Below, piece after piece: positions 28,510 to 37,191 of a stretch of DNA of 64,000 nt. A program made the position numbers and the translations under genes. How positions within the stretch are numbered: the stretch's first letter is position 1; every line of letters begins with the position of its first letter. Location of the stretch: positions 1 through 64,000 of the forward strand of contig JAUZOE010000005.1 in NCBI GenBank assembly GCA_030706605.1, written 5' to 3'. Under the pieces are notes generated by a model. That model was not told the origin of the DNA. It saw only the letters and a program-made list of their open reading frames with translations, and searched no databases. Origin of the DNA: Bacteroidota bacterium (lineage in GTDB: Bacteria > Bacteroidota > Bacteroidia > Chitinophagales > Chitinophagaceae).

Positions 28510-29841
28510 TTACTGTAATAATTTTTGTAATGCATCATTCACTTTATTAAATCCAAAGCGGGCAATTACTTTATTCATCATTATTTTAATTTGTTCATTC
28601 TGCAGATTCCCTATTGATCCTTCATGAGAATGATCCAGTTTCATATCGGTTTTAAAGGTATTATTTTCAACCTGGGCCCCTATTTTTTTATAGGCATCGC
28701 GTAAAGGCACTCCTTGCAAAACCAACTTATTCATTTCTTCAACTGTAAATAAATATCGATATTTTTCATCATTGAGAATATCTTTTTTTACCTCAATATT
28801 TTCAATCATCAGGGTTGCCATCTTCAGGCAATCTTTCAAATTTTTTAATGCAGGGAAAAGATGCTCTTTCAGTAATTGAAAATCGCGATGATAGCCTGAA
28901 GGAAGATTTGCCGAAATTAAATATATTTCGTTAGGCAATGCCAGTATCCTGTTGGAATGTGCACGAATCAATTCAAAAACATCGGGATTCTTTTTATGTG
29001 GCATAATGCTGCTTCCTGTGGTAAGTTCATCCGGGAACGAGATAAATGCAAAATTTTGATTGAGATAAATACAGGCATCCATGCTCATGCGCGAAAGAGT
29101 AGCCGCAATGTTTGCAAGTGACTGCGATAAAATCCTTTCTGTTTTGCCGCGGCTCATCTGTGCGTAAACCACATTGTAATTTAGATCTTCAAATCCAAGT
29201 AATTCAGTAGTTAATTTTCTATTAATAGGAAATGAGGATCCAAATCCAGCTGCTGAGCCAAGAGGATTTTTATTAATGATTTCCCAGGCGGCATGAAGTG
29301 TGATCATATCATCAGCCAGGCTTTCTGCATAAGCTCCAAACCATAGCCCGAATGAATTGGGCATGGCAAGCTGCAAATGCGTATAGCCAGGTAACAAGTA
29401 ATCTTTATATTCTTCACTTTGCGATAATAAAAGATCGAAAAACCCATTGACCAACTGTACCAATTCTTCAATTTCAGACCTGAGAAAAAGTTTCAGGTCC
29501 AGAATTACCTGGTCATTACGGGAGCGGGCTGAATGAATTTTTTTTCCTGCATCTCCCAGTTTTTTTGTTAACAGAAATTCTATTTGCGAATGAATGTCTT
29601 CCACATCATCTTCTAATGAAAATTTACCGGCATCAATATCTTTATAAATATCTTTTAATGCCTGCTGCAATTCATTTAATTCGTCATTAGCAAGCAGGTT
29701 AACGCTGTTTAGCATTTTAATATGCGCTAATGAACCCAACACATCAAAAGGAGCCAGGAATAAATCGAGTTCCCGGTCTTTGCCTACCGTAAATGTATCC
29801 ACTTCCTTTAATGTTTCACTATTTTTTTGCCAGAGTTTCAT
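28510..29841 (-). CDS. argH: Argininosuccinate lyase
   Basis: The 443-residue protein of the fumarase/aspartase superfamily has the signature GSSIMPHKKNPDVFEL and the upstream HSARSRNDQV and GYTHLQLAMPNSFG blocks with catalytic His. It releases arginine and fumarate from argininosuccinate. Its ATG overlaps the TAA of the preceding argE gene by one base (TAATG), indicating translational coupling. Confidence 0.96.
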   Translation of the reverse strand: MKLWQKNSETLKEVDTFTVGKDRELDLFLAPFDVLGSLAHIKMLNSVNLLANDELNELQQALKDIYKDIDAGKFSLEDDVEDIHSQIEFLLTKKLGDAGKKIHSARSRNDQVILDLKLFLRSEIEELVQLVNGFFDLLLSQSEEYKDYLLPGYTHLQLAMPNSFGLWFGAYAESLADDMITLHAAWEIINKNPLGSAAGFGSSFPINRKLTTELLGFEDLNYNVVYAQMSRGKTERILSQSLANIAATLSRMSMDACIYLNQNFAFISFPDELTTGSSIMPHKKNPDVFELIRAHSNRILALPNEIYLISANLPSGYHRDFQLLKEHLFPALKNLKDCLKMATLMIENIEVKKDILNDEKYRYLFTVEEMNKLVLQGVPLRDAYKKIGAQVENNTFKTDMKLDHSHEGSIGNLQNEQIKIMMNKVIARFGFNKVNDALQKLLQ

Positions 29842-30944
29842 TAGCCTTTATTTACAGAATGTTTTAATTCAATTTCAAAATTTTGCAATAATTGAATATA
29901 CGTTTTTATGCCTTCTTTTATCTCATTTACAAAAATAAATTCATCAGCAGAATGGCTGCGTGCCGAGTCGCCAGGACCGATTTTTAAAGAAGGGAAATGC
30001 ATTAAAGCCATGTCAGAACAGGTAGGCGAGCCATAAGATGAAAGCCCCATTCTTTTCCCCGCCAACACCAATGGATGATCCTCTTTGATAAAAGAGGAAT
30101 TCAAACGGATAGAACGAGGTTGAATCTGGCTGCTAATATTTTTCTTGATTGTAGCAATCACTTCATCAAATGTATAAAATTCATTTACCCTGATATCAAC
30201 CAAAAAATGACATTCATCAGGAACAATATTATGGGTTTGATTGGGAGTAGTAACAGAAGTAACCGCAATATGAACCGGCCCCAAAAGAGAAGATACTTTT
30301 GGAAATTCAATAGTACTCAACCAGTTTATATCTTTCATTGCAATATACAAGGCATTTACTCCTTCATTACGGGCAGCATGCCCGGCTTTTCCATGCGCAA
30401 TACAATCCAGTACCAAAAGCCCTTTTTCTGCTACGGCCATATTCAATAAAGTGGGTTCGCCCACAATGGCGCAATCAATTTTGGGCAAATAATTTAAAAG
30501 AATTTCAACGCCATTTTGCCCCGAAATTTCTTCTTCTGCAGTTCCGGCAAAAAGAAGATTAAAAGGAAGGGATGCTTCATAAAAATATAGGAAAACCGAG
30601 AGCAAAGAAACTAAAGGACCACCAGCATCATTAGATCCCAGCCCGTATAATTTCCCATCTTTTTCTATAGCCTCAAAAGGATTCAAAGTATAGCCATTAT
30701 TGGGTTTCACCGTATCGTGATGAGAATTTAATAAAAGCGTTTTTTTATTTTCATCAAAATGCTTGTTGACCGCCCATACATTATTTAAATACCGGTTGGC
30801 TTTAATATTCTTTTGTTGAAGAAAATTTTCTAATAGATCAGCCGTTTTATTTTCTTCTTTGCTAAATGAAGGGGTACTGATTAATTGTTTTAACAGACCT
30901 ACCGCATCGGAAAATAATTCGTCAATATTTTTTAATTCATTCAT
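29841..30944 (-). CDS. argE: M20-family acylornithine (acyl-citrulline) deacylase, ArgE-type
   Basis: The 367-residue zinc peptidase-like protein has LLNSHHDTVKPNNGY, GLGSNDAGGPLV, GTAEEEISG and VGEPTLL, which are the M20 metal ligands and general base. The dimerisation domain lies between them. Because the transcarbamylase in this operon is of the ArgF' type, the likely substrate is N-acyl-citrulline (acetyl or succinyl) rather than acylornithine. It overlaps argB by 4 nt (ATGA) and argH by 1 nt. Confidence 0.9.
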   Translation of the reverse strand: MNELKNIDELFSDAVGLLKQLISTPSFSKEENKTADLLENFLQQKNIKANRYLNNVWAVNKHFDENKKTLLLNSHHDTVKPNNGYTLNPFEAIEKDGKLYGLGSNDAGGPLVSLLSVFLYFYEASLPFNLLFAGTAEEEISGQNGVEILLNYLPKIDCAIVGEPTLLNMAVAEKGLLVLDCIAHGKAGHAARNEGVNALYIAMKDINWLSTIEFPKVSSLLGPVHIAVTSVTTPNQTHNIVPDECHFLVDIRVNEFYTFDEVIATIKKNISSQIQPRSIRLNSSFIKEDHPLVLAGKRMGLSSYGSPTCSDMALMHFPSLKIGPGDSARSHSADEFIFVNEIKEGIKTYIQLLQNFEIELKHSVNKG

Positions 30945-31753
30945 TTCTTAGATATTTTAGTTCCGCTTTCTCCATTTAAGAGAACAGATAATTGGGAAGA
31001 ATTACCAATCAAAACTTCTTTAACTCCTTTATTAATTGCATCGAAAGCATTATCAATTTTTGGCAAGATCCCCGCAAAAAGACTTTTACTTTCTTTTAGT
31101 TGGTGATAAGAATCCGGATCCAATTGCTTCACCACAGAATTTTCATCATCCACATTCAATAACACACCATTTTTTTCAAAACAAAAAACCAATTGTACCT
31201 CATAATAGGAAGACAAGTTCACCGCAAGTATAGAGGCTATCGTGTCCGCATTAGTATTAAGCATATGACCATTGCCATCATGCGTAAGCGGCGCTACTAC
31301 GGGTACGAGATTGTTTTCTAAAAATAAGAGCCACATTTTAGAATCAATATCCTCCGCACTAACATCGCCTACCCATCCATAATTGATTTCTTTTACGGGT
31401 CGCTTTTTTGCAGGTAATAGATTGGCATCTGCACCCGTAATCCCGATAGCATTACAATTAATTGATTGCAAATCTGCCACCATTTTTTTATTTACCAACC
31501 CACCATAAACCATCGTTACCAAATCAATAGTTGCATCATCAGTAATTCTTCTGCCATCAATATATTTTGATTGAATACCGGATTTTTCGCCAATTGCTGT
31601 TGCAATTTTTCCACCTCCATGCACTAATATTTTTTTAGCTTCTATATTTGAAAATGCTCTTAGAAAAGAATCAAGACCTGTGGGATTATCAATTACATTT
31701 CCACCAATTTTTATAATATAAAGCGGCTCTTTATGATTGGCTAAATCAGTCAT
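30941..31753 (-). CDS. argB: N-acetyl(acyl)glutamate kinase
   Basis: ATG 31753 is the preferred start: it overlaps the argF' stop as ATGA and leads directly into YIIKIGGNVID. The frame is open further upstream, but that part overlaps argF'. This gives 270 residues. Motifs: KIGGN, LVHGGGK, DGRRITD and NTNADTIAS. It phosphorylates the gamma-carboxylate of N-acylglutamate. It overlaps argE at its 3' end by 4 nt. Confidence 0.94.
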   Translation of the reverse strand: MTDLANHKEPLYIIKIGGNVIDNPTGLDSFLRAFSNIEAKKILVHGGGKIATAIGEKSGIQSKYIDGRRITDDATIDLVTMVYGGLVNKKMVADLQSINCNAIGITGADANLLPAKKRPVKEINYGWVGDVSAEDIDSKMWLLFLENNLVPVVAPLTHDGNGHMLNTNADTIASILAVNLSSYYEVQLVFCFEKNGVLLNVDDENSVVKQLDPDSYHQLKESKSLFAGILPKIDNAFDAINKGVKEVLIGNSSQLSVLLNGESGTKISKK

Positions 31754-32757
31754 GTTAGTCCGTTTAAAATATTTGACAATACTGACTGGGCAGCCCATAC
31801 CCGATTACCCGCTTGTTCTGTTACAATACTATTGGAGCTATCCAATATCTCATCACTTAATTCAATATTCCTACGTACCGGAAGGCAATGCATCACTTTT
31901 GCATCATTGGTCACTGAGAGTTTTTCAGTAGTCAGCATCCAGTCATTTTCAACTGGAATTATTTTACCATAATCTGCGTAACTGCTCCAGTTTTTAACAT
32001 ATACAAAATCAGCATCATTAAGTGCTTTTACAGGATCGTGAGTAATCAATGCATCTCTGATAAACCTTTTGTCCAATTCATAACCCTCAGGATGGGCAAT
32101 CACAAATTCTGCCTGATTCCATTCATTCATCCATTCTGCAAAACTATTGGCAACACACTGTGGCAAAGGCTTTACATGAGGAGCCCAGATTAAAACCACC
32201 TTTGGTTTTGTTTTATCTTTCAAAGGAAGATGTTCTGAAATAGTAATGATGTCAGTCAAACTTTGCAACGGATGCACTGTTGCACTTTCCAAACTAACCA
32301 CAGGTATGTTTGCGTATTTTACAAATTGATTAATTATTTTTTCAGCATAATCCTCATCACGGTTTTTTAATGAAGGAAAAGTACGGACACCCAGGATATC
32401 AAAATAGTTTCCAAGGATAGGTGCTGCATCTTTTACATGTTCGGCAGTAGTTCCATTCATAACAGCGCCATCCTCAAATTCGAGAGACCATCCATCCTGC
32501 GAAGCATTAAAAACAATCACTTCCATCCCCAGGTTCTGAGCGGCTATCTGTGTACTTAATCGTGTACGCATACTCGGGTTTAAAAATAATAACCCCATAC
32601 GTTTTCCCTTTCCTAAAGCCTGGTGTGCAAAGGGATTTTGCTTATAATGCAAAGCTAATTTTATCAAATCATCTATATTGCCTGCATCCTTTACTGAAAG
32701 AAAACTCCCTGAATCCCCCCAGGGGGGACTTTGAAAGCTTTTATTTAAATTATCCAT
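31750..32757 (-). CDS. argF': N-acyl-ornithine transcarbamylase (ArgF' type)
   Basis: The 335-residue carbamoyltransferase has PSMRTRLSTQ (61-70, carbamoyl-phosphate loop), FNASQDGWSLEFEDG, ATVHPLQSLTD and HCLPVRRN. Sequence blocks such as LTDIITISEHLP and SFAEWMNEW match the N-acetyl/N-succinyl-ornithine branch, not classical ArgF. As I recall, a Glu in the GxxxEH loop gives acetyl specificity (Xanthomonas) and a Pro gives succinyl specificity (Bacteroides fragilis). Here that position appears to be Ala-105 in NGTTAEHV. The lack of Glu argues for a succinylated substrate, but Ala itself is not diagnostic. Confidence 0.93.
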   Translation of the reverse strand: MDNLNKSFQSPPWGDSGSFLSVKDAGNIDDLIKLALHYKQNPFAHQALGKGKRMGLLFLNPSMRTRLSTQIAAQNLGMEVIVFNASQDGWSLEFEDGAVMNGTTAEHVKDAAPILGNYFDILGVRTFPSLKNRDEDYAEKIINQFVKYANIPVVSLESATVHPLQSLTDIITISEHLPLKDKTKPKVVLIWAPHVKPLPQCVANSFAEWMNEWNQAEFVIAHPEGYELDKRFIRDALITHDPVKALNDADFVYVKNWSSYADYGKIIPVENDWMLTTEKLSVTNDAKVMHCLPVRRNIELSDEILDSSNSIVTEQAGNRVWAAQSVLSNILNGLT

Positions 32758-32816
32758 AATTTTTCATGAATTTTCCAGGTATGAAAATATCGTTTAAAAA
32801 GCTTTCTTCGTCGTAT

Positions 32817-33950
32817 TTACGAAGCCACTTCTTCTTTTAAAGCTTTTAAAAATTTATCGGCATCAATTTTAGTTAAAGCGAGGGAAGGTAATAATCTTAT
32901 TACATTCTGCTTGGCCTGCCCGGTAAATATTTTATGTTTCTGCAAAAGATTTTTTCTCAATTCACTTAGTTTGGGCGGCACATCAAATCCAATCATCAGG
33001 CCTTTCCCCCTGACATCCTGTAGTTCCGGAATTTTTTTCAATTCTGTCATCAGGTAATTACCGATATCTTCCGCATTTTGTAGCAGGTTTTCATTTTCTA
33101 TGACTTCCAAAACGGCTATTGCCGCGGCGCAAGCAAGATGATTACCACCAAATGTTGTGCCCAGCATAAAATGTTTTGGAGCAATAGTGGGAGAAATTGA
33201 AATAGCACCTATAGGAAATCCATTACCCATCCCCTTGGCCATAGAATAAATATCGGCATTAATCCCTGCATAATCATGAGAATAAAATTTACCACTTCTT
33301 CCATAACCACATTGTACTGAATCTGCTATAAAAACGGCGCCATATTCATCACAAAGTGCACGAATCAATTGTAAAAAAGAGTCTGAAGCAATTCTTATTC
33401 CACCGACACCTTGTATACCTTCTACAATAACTGCACAAACATCTTTGCCATTGTTCTTAAAATAATTTCTCAGTGCCTCCTCATCGTTAAAAGGAAGAAA
33501 AATCACATTCTCTGTTTCATTAACAGGAGCAACAATCGAAGGATTATCTGTAACCGAAACAGCGAGAGAAGTGCGACCATGAAAGCCGTTTGAAAAGGCA
33601 ATGATTTTTTTTCGCCCATTATGAAATGAAGCCAGTTTCAATGCATTCTCATTGGCTTCTGCACCCGAGTTGCAAAGAAATAACTGGTAATTATTTTTCC
33701 CGGAAACAGTACCTAATTTATCAGCCAGTTCCTGTTGAAGTGGGATTTTTATTGAATTGGAATAAAAGGCTATTTTCTCCAACTGATCTTCAATTTTTTT
33801 TACCCAGTGCGGGTGCGTATGCCCGATACTAATCACCGCATGACCGCCATACATGTCAAGGTATTCTGCACCTTTGTCATCCCAAACATAAGACCCGGCT
33901 GCTTTTACAATATCTATATCATTAACTGGATAAACGTCAAATAATTTCAT
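32817..33950 (-). CDS. argD: Acetyl(succinyl)ornithine aminotransferase
   Basis: The 377-residue class-III PLP aminotransferase has MYGGHAVISIGHTHP, SNSIKIPLQQELA, CNSGAEANENALKLA, FHGRTSLAVSVTDN, ADSVQCGYGRSG and the PLP lysine in YSMAKGMGNGFPIGA. It converts acylglutamate semialdehyde to acylornithine. It lies 48 bp after argC and 59 bp before argF', the widest gaps in the arg block. Confidence 0.94.
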   Translation of the reverse strand: MKLFDVYPVNDIDIVKAAGSYVWDDKGAEYLDMYGGHAVISIGHTHPHWVKKIEDQLEKIAFYSNSIKIPLQQELADKLGTVSGKNNYQLFLCNSGAEANENALKLASFHNGRKKIIAFSNGFHGRTSLAVSVTDNPSIVAPVNETENVIFLPFNDEEALRNYFKNNGKDVCAVIVEGIQGVGGIRIASDSFLQLIRALCDEYGAVFIADSVQCGYGRSGKFYSHDYAGINADIYSMAKGMGNGFPIGAISISPTIAPKHFMLGTTFGGNHLACAAAIAVLEVIENENLLQNAEDIGNYLMTELKKIPELQDVRGKGLMIGFDVPPKLSELRKNLLQKHKIFTGQAKQNVIRLLPSLALTKIDADKFLKALKEEVAS

Positions 33951-33998
33951 GATAAATCAAGAATTTTAATTTAAAAGTACTCAATGGAGTATCACTAC

Positions 33999-34982
33999 CT
34001 AAAAATAATTCGCTTTTAATTTTAATCCTTCTGTTTCTTCGATGCCAAACATCAGGTTCATATTTTGTACTGCCTGTCCGCTAGCGCCTTTAAGCAGGTT
34101 ATCAATTTCGGAATGTACTACCAGGATATCATCTACTTTTTCCAAATTGATAAAACAATTATTAGTATTTACTACCTGTTTTAAAAAGATAGGTTGACGG
34201 CTTATTTTTACAAACGGATGATCTTTGTAAAACTCTTCAAAAACCTCGTAAAAATCATGCAAATTCCCGGTGCATTTTATTTGTGAAGTGATAAAAATAC
34301 CTCTTGTAAAATCACCACGCCATGGAACAAAATGAATAGACGAAGTAGGCTTATCTGAAACCGAATTCAATGATTCATTGATTTCAGTAAGATGCTGGTG
34401 TGTTAGTGATTTATACGCCTGCACATTGTTTTCGCGCCATGAAAAATGCGAAGTGGCCGATGGAGATTGCCCTGCACCCGTAGAGCCGGTAATGCCGGTT
34501 GTAAAAACATCACCCAATAAATTCATTTTTGCCAATGGTAATAATCCAAGCTCTATACTGGTAGCAAAACAGCCTGGATTTGCAATGTTTTCGGCAGATT
34601 TTATTTTTTCACGGTTAATTTCAGGAAGGCCATAAATAAATTTACGGGTATTAAATACAGACTTTCCCTTCAACCTGAAATCTTGTGATAGAGATATTAT
34701 TTTTATGTGGGCAGGAATATCATTTTCTTCCATGAATTTTAAAGAATCACCATGGCCTACACATAAAAAAAGCACATCAATATTATTGTCTATTTCCTGC
34801 GAAAATTGCATTTTAGTTTCACCAACCAAATCCTGGTGAACAGTATGCAACTCTTTCCCCGCATTGCTTTTGCTGTGTATGAATAAAACTTCAGCAGAAG
34901 GATGGTTAATCAATAATCTTATTAATTCGCCTCCCGTATAGCCAGCTCCGCCAATAATACCTATCCTGATTTTATTTTTCAT
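33999..34982 (-). CDS. argC: N-acyl-gamma-glutamyl-phosphate reductase
   Basis: The 327-residue protein has the NADP motif IGIIGGAGYTGGELIRLL at the N-terminus and the catalytic cysteine (Cys-138) in NPGCFATSIELGLLPL. It reduces acylglutamyl phosphate to the semialdehyde. Its start overlaps the end of argG by 11 nt. Confidence 0.95.
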   Translation of the reverse strand: MKNKIRIGIIGGAGYTGGELIRLLINHPSAEVLFIHSKSNAGKELHTVHQDLVGETKMQFSQEIDNNIDVLFLCVGHGDSLKFMEENDIPAHIKIISLSQDFRLKGKSVFNTRKFIYGLPEINREKIKSAENIANPGCFATSIELGLLPLAKMNLLGDVFTTGITGSTGAGQSPSATSHFSWRENNVQAYKSLTHQHLTEINESLNSVSDKPTSSIHFVPWRGDFTRGIFITSQIKCTGNLHDFYEVFEEFYKDHPFVKISRQPIFLKQVVNTNNCFINLEKVDDILVVHSEIDNLLKGASGQAVQNMNLMFGIEETEGLKLKANYF

Positions 34983-36174
34983 CCGAACTATTTTTTACGG
35001 CATGATAAATTGCTGTTTGATTGCCAAATATTTTACTAAATCCCCTTACATCTTCTCCACTCCACCCGGTATTCATTTCTCCATATTTCCCAAATTTACT
35101 GCTCATTAAATCAAAAGGAGATTCAATACCCGAAACCTGGTAGCGATAAGGCATTAATTGTATGAATACATCACCCGTTACATTTTGTTGTGATGAAGTA
35201 AAAAATGCTTCTATATCCCGCATCACAGGATCTAATAATTGTCCTTCATGCAGCCAGTTTCCATAAAAATCAGCCAACTGGCTTTTCATAGTTAACTGCC
35301 ACTTTGTTAGCACATGTTTTTCCAGGGCATGATGCGCTTTAATAATTAATATAGGAGCAGCAGCTTCAAACCCTACTCTTCCCTTTATGCCAATAACGGT
35401 ATCGCCTACATGTATATCCCGTCCAATGGCATAAGGTCCTGCAATACTCTGTAAATATTGGATAGCGGCTACAGGATGATCGAATTTTTTCTCATTAATG
35501 CCTGCCAGGTTTCCTTTTTCAAAATGCAATTTTACTTCTTGTGGTTCGTGGTTACTCAATTGTGTCGGCCATGCTTCTTCGGGCAACATACCTTTGGATG
35601 ATAAAGTTTCTTTTCCTCCAACACTAGTACCCCACAAACCTTTATTAATTGAGTAAACTGATTTTTCAAAATTCATTTTTACCCCTTTCGACTTCAGATA
35701 ATCAATTTCTTCCTGGCGGGCCAGTTGCATGTCACGAATCGGGGTTATTATCTCTATTCCCGGAATCATAATATGAAAAATCATATCAAATCTTACCTGG
35801 TCGTTACCGGCTCCTGTGCTTCCATGTGCCACTGCATCAGCTCCTATTTTTTTTACATGCTCAGCAATATGCAAAGCCTGGGAAACTCTTTCTGCACTCA
35901 CACTCAGGGGATAAGTACTGTTTTTTAATACGTTCCCATAAATAAGGTACTTTACAATATTGTCATAATAACTTTTGGTAGCATCTACCGTAGTATGAGA
36001 TGTAACACCAAGCGCTTTTGCATGTTTTTCAATTACACTCAATTCATCTTCAGTAAAGCCACCGGTATTCACAATAATGCTATGTACTTCGTAATTTAAA
36101 TCTTCAACAAAATATTTTACACAATACGAAGTATCCAGTCCGCCGCTGAAACCTATTACAACTTTTTTACCCAT
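34972..36174 (-). CDS. argG: Argininosuccinate synthase
   Basis: The 400-residue protein begins with the PP-loop GFSGGLDTSYCVKY. It then has AHGSTGAGNDQVRFD and GRDIHVGDTVIGIKGRVGFEA. It condenses citrulline and aspartate at the expense of ATP. It starts 10 bp after the GNAT gene and overlaps argC. Confidence 0.96.
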   Translation of the reverse strand: MGKKVVIGFSGGLDTSYCVKYFVEDLNYEVHSIIVNTGGFTEDELSVIEKHAKALGVTSHTTVDATKSYYDNIVKYLIYGNVLKNSTYPLSVSAERVSQALHIAEHVKKIGADAVAHGSTGAGNDQVRFDMIFHIMIPGIEIITPIRDMQLARQEEIDYLKSKGVKMNFEKSVYSINKGLWGTSVGGKETLSSKGMLPEEAWPTQLSNHEPQEVKLHFEKGNLAGINEKKFDHPVAAIQYLQSIAGPYAIGRDIHVGDTVIGIKGRVGFEAAAPILIIKAHHALEKHVLTKWQLTMKSQLADFYGNWLHEGQLLDPVMRDIEAFFTSSQQNVTGDVFIQLMPYRYQVSGIESPFDLMSSKFGKYGEMNTGWSGEDVRGFSKIFGNQTAIYHAVKNSSDEK

Positions 36175-36184
36175 TATTTAAAAT

Positions 36185-36880
36185 TTACAGATTAAAGAGA
36201 AAACCAAAGAAGGATTTAGTTTTTTCAAATTTTTTCTTTCTCCAATATTGAATAAGCCTGTTTTGTTTCAGGCGCATAAACCGTTCATAAAGCTTGGATT
36301 TTTTCTTAAACTCTTTAGCGGTTTCTTCAGGCTTGGGATGATCCTTGGGATCAAAAAGCATAGCGGTGCACATGCAATTTTTCCTCTCTTTACTCATCAA
36401 TATATCATAGTTGACACAGCTTTTGCAACCTGCCCAAAAATTATCATCATCCGTAAGCTCGGAATAAGTAACCGGCTCATAGCCCAGGTCACTATTAATT
36501 TTCATCACTGCGAGCCCGGTAGTAAGACCAAATATTTTTGAATCCGGGTATTTCTCCCTGGAAAGTGCAAAAATTCTTTGTTTAATTTTTTTGGCTATCC
36601 CGGTTTTCCTGTATTCAGGAGCGACAATTAAGCCACTATTGGCGACAAATTTTCCATGTCCCCAGGCTTCAATATAGCAAAAACCTACCCATTTATTATC
36701 TTCAGTAACAGCAATAACTGCTTTATTTTCTGTTATTTTCTGAGAGATATACTCTGGCGAACGTTTTGCAATTCCTGTACCTCGCGCCTTGGCAGATGAA
36801 GCCATTTCATCTGTGATTGTTTGGGCGTAAATTATGTCATCCGGAATTGCAACACGAACAATAATATTTGATTGTTCCAA
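36185..36880 (-). CDS. GNAT acyltransferase, probable N-acylglutamate synthase for the arg pathway
   Basis: The 231-residue protein starts at TTG 36880; no ATG is available in frame before the leader. It shows a GNAT core (KWVGFCYIEAW, GLIVAPEYRKTGIAKKIKQRIFAL) with the acyl-CoA loop RKTGIAKK. After the core comes an unusual cysteine group, AGCKSCVNYD then KNCMCTAMLFDP. The C-terminus is basic (KKKSKLYERFMRLKQNR). It is the first gene before argG, and no other argA/argJ is in the block, so it likely makes N-acetyl- or N-succinylglutamate. I recall that a GNAT protein does this job in Bacteroides. Confidence 0.8.
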   Translation of the reverse strand: MEQSNIIVRVAIPDDIIYAQTITDEMASSAKARGTGIAKRSPEYISQKITENKAVIAVTEDNKWVGFCYIEAWGHGKFVANSGLIVAPEYRKTGIAKKIKQRIFALSREKYPDSKIFGLTTGLAVMKINSDLGYEPVTYSELTDDDNFWAGCKSCVNYDILMSKERKNCMCTAMLFDPKDHPKPEETAKEFKKKSKLYERFMRLKQNRLIQYWRKKKFEKTKSFFGFLFNL

Positions 36881-36897
36881 TTTTGCAAAAATTTTAA

Positions 36898-36972
36898 TTA
36901 TGAAAAAAGGTAGTGAGCGGGGGATTTTTCTTCACTGATAGGGGCAGCTTCGACTACTCGGCCTATCAGCAT
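36898..36972 (-). CDS. Candidate 24-residue leader peptide of the arginine operon
   Basis: On the minus strand ATG 36972 opens 24 codons ending in TAA (36900-36898), only 17 nt before the TTG start of the GNAT gene. The translation begins MLIGRVVEAAPISE and ends PAHYLFS. The stretch is much richer in G+C than the flanking leader. Codons 2-12 overlap the hairpin at 36935-36969. There is only one Arg codon, so a classic arginine attenuator is not indicated. A regulatory uORF or a structured RNA that happens to be open are the two readings. Confidence 0.35.
   Translation of the reverse strand: MLIGRVVEAAPISEEKSPAHYLFS
36935..36969 (-). promoter_or_regulatory. Hairpin in the arginine operon leader
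   Basis: CTGATAGG (36962-36969 on the minus strand) pairs perfectly with CCTATCAG (36935-36942) around a 19-nt G+C-rich loop. It sits about 100 nt after the presumed transcription start and about 55 nt before the first gene. No known riboswitch class is recognised. The whole 36881-37191 interval contains only this leader and the -7 element. Confidence 0.45.
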
Positions 36973-37067
36973 CCACGTCGAGATAGATATACCGTTGCCG
37001 GGGAAAAGTAATTATATAAATTATTTTTTTTCAAGGCTTATACTTGTAATTAGTGACAATTAAGATG

Positions 37068-37075
37068 CAAAAATA
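37068..37075 (-). promoter_or_regulatory. Candidate -7 element of the arginine operon
   Basis: TATTTTTG on the minus strand matches TAnnTTTG. Transcription from it would start near 37061 and leave a leader of roughly 180 nt before the GNAT gene. No good -33 TTG is seen at standard spacing. Confidence 0.35.
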
Positions 37076-37191
37076 ATATATTAATTATTACGAAGGTGCT
37101 TTTTAAGCAAATATTTTGTTATGAAATTGGCTAATCCATTCCTGTATAAAATTCAAGCCTGGGGGAACTAAACTTTTTGGAGATTAATTTA

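Noticed and set aside
31754-31798. N-terminal extension of argB
   Set aside because: It overlaps argF' and lies outside the kinase domain; the ATGA overlap at 31750-31753 gives a better start.
36898-36972. Classical arginine attenuator peptide
   Set aside because: Only one Arg codon is present, so codon-starvation attenuation by arginine is not supported; kept only as a generic leader-ORF candidate.
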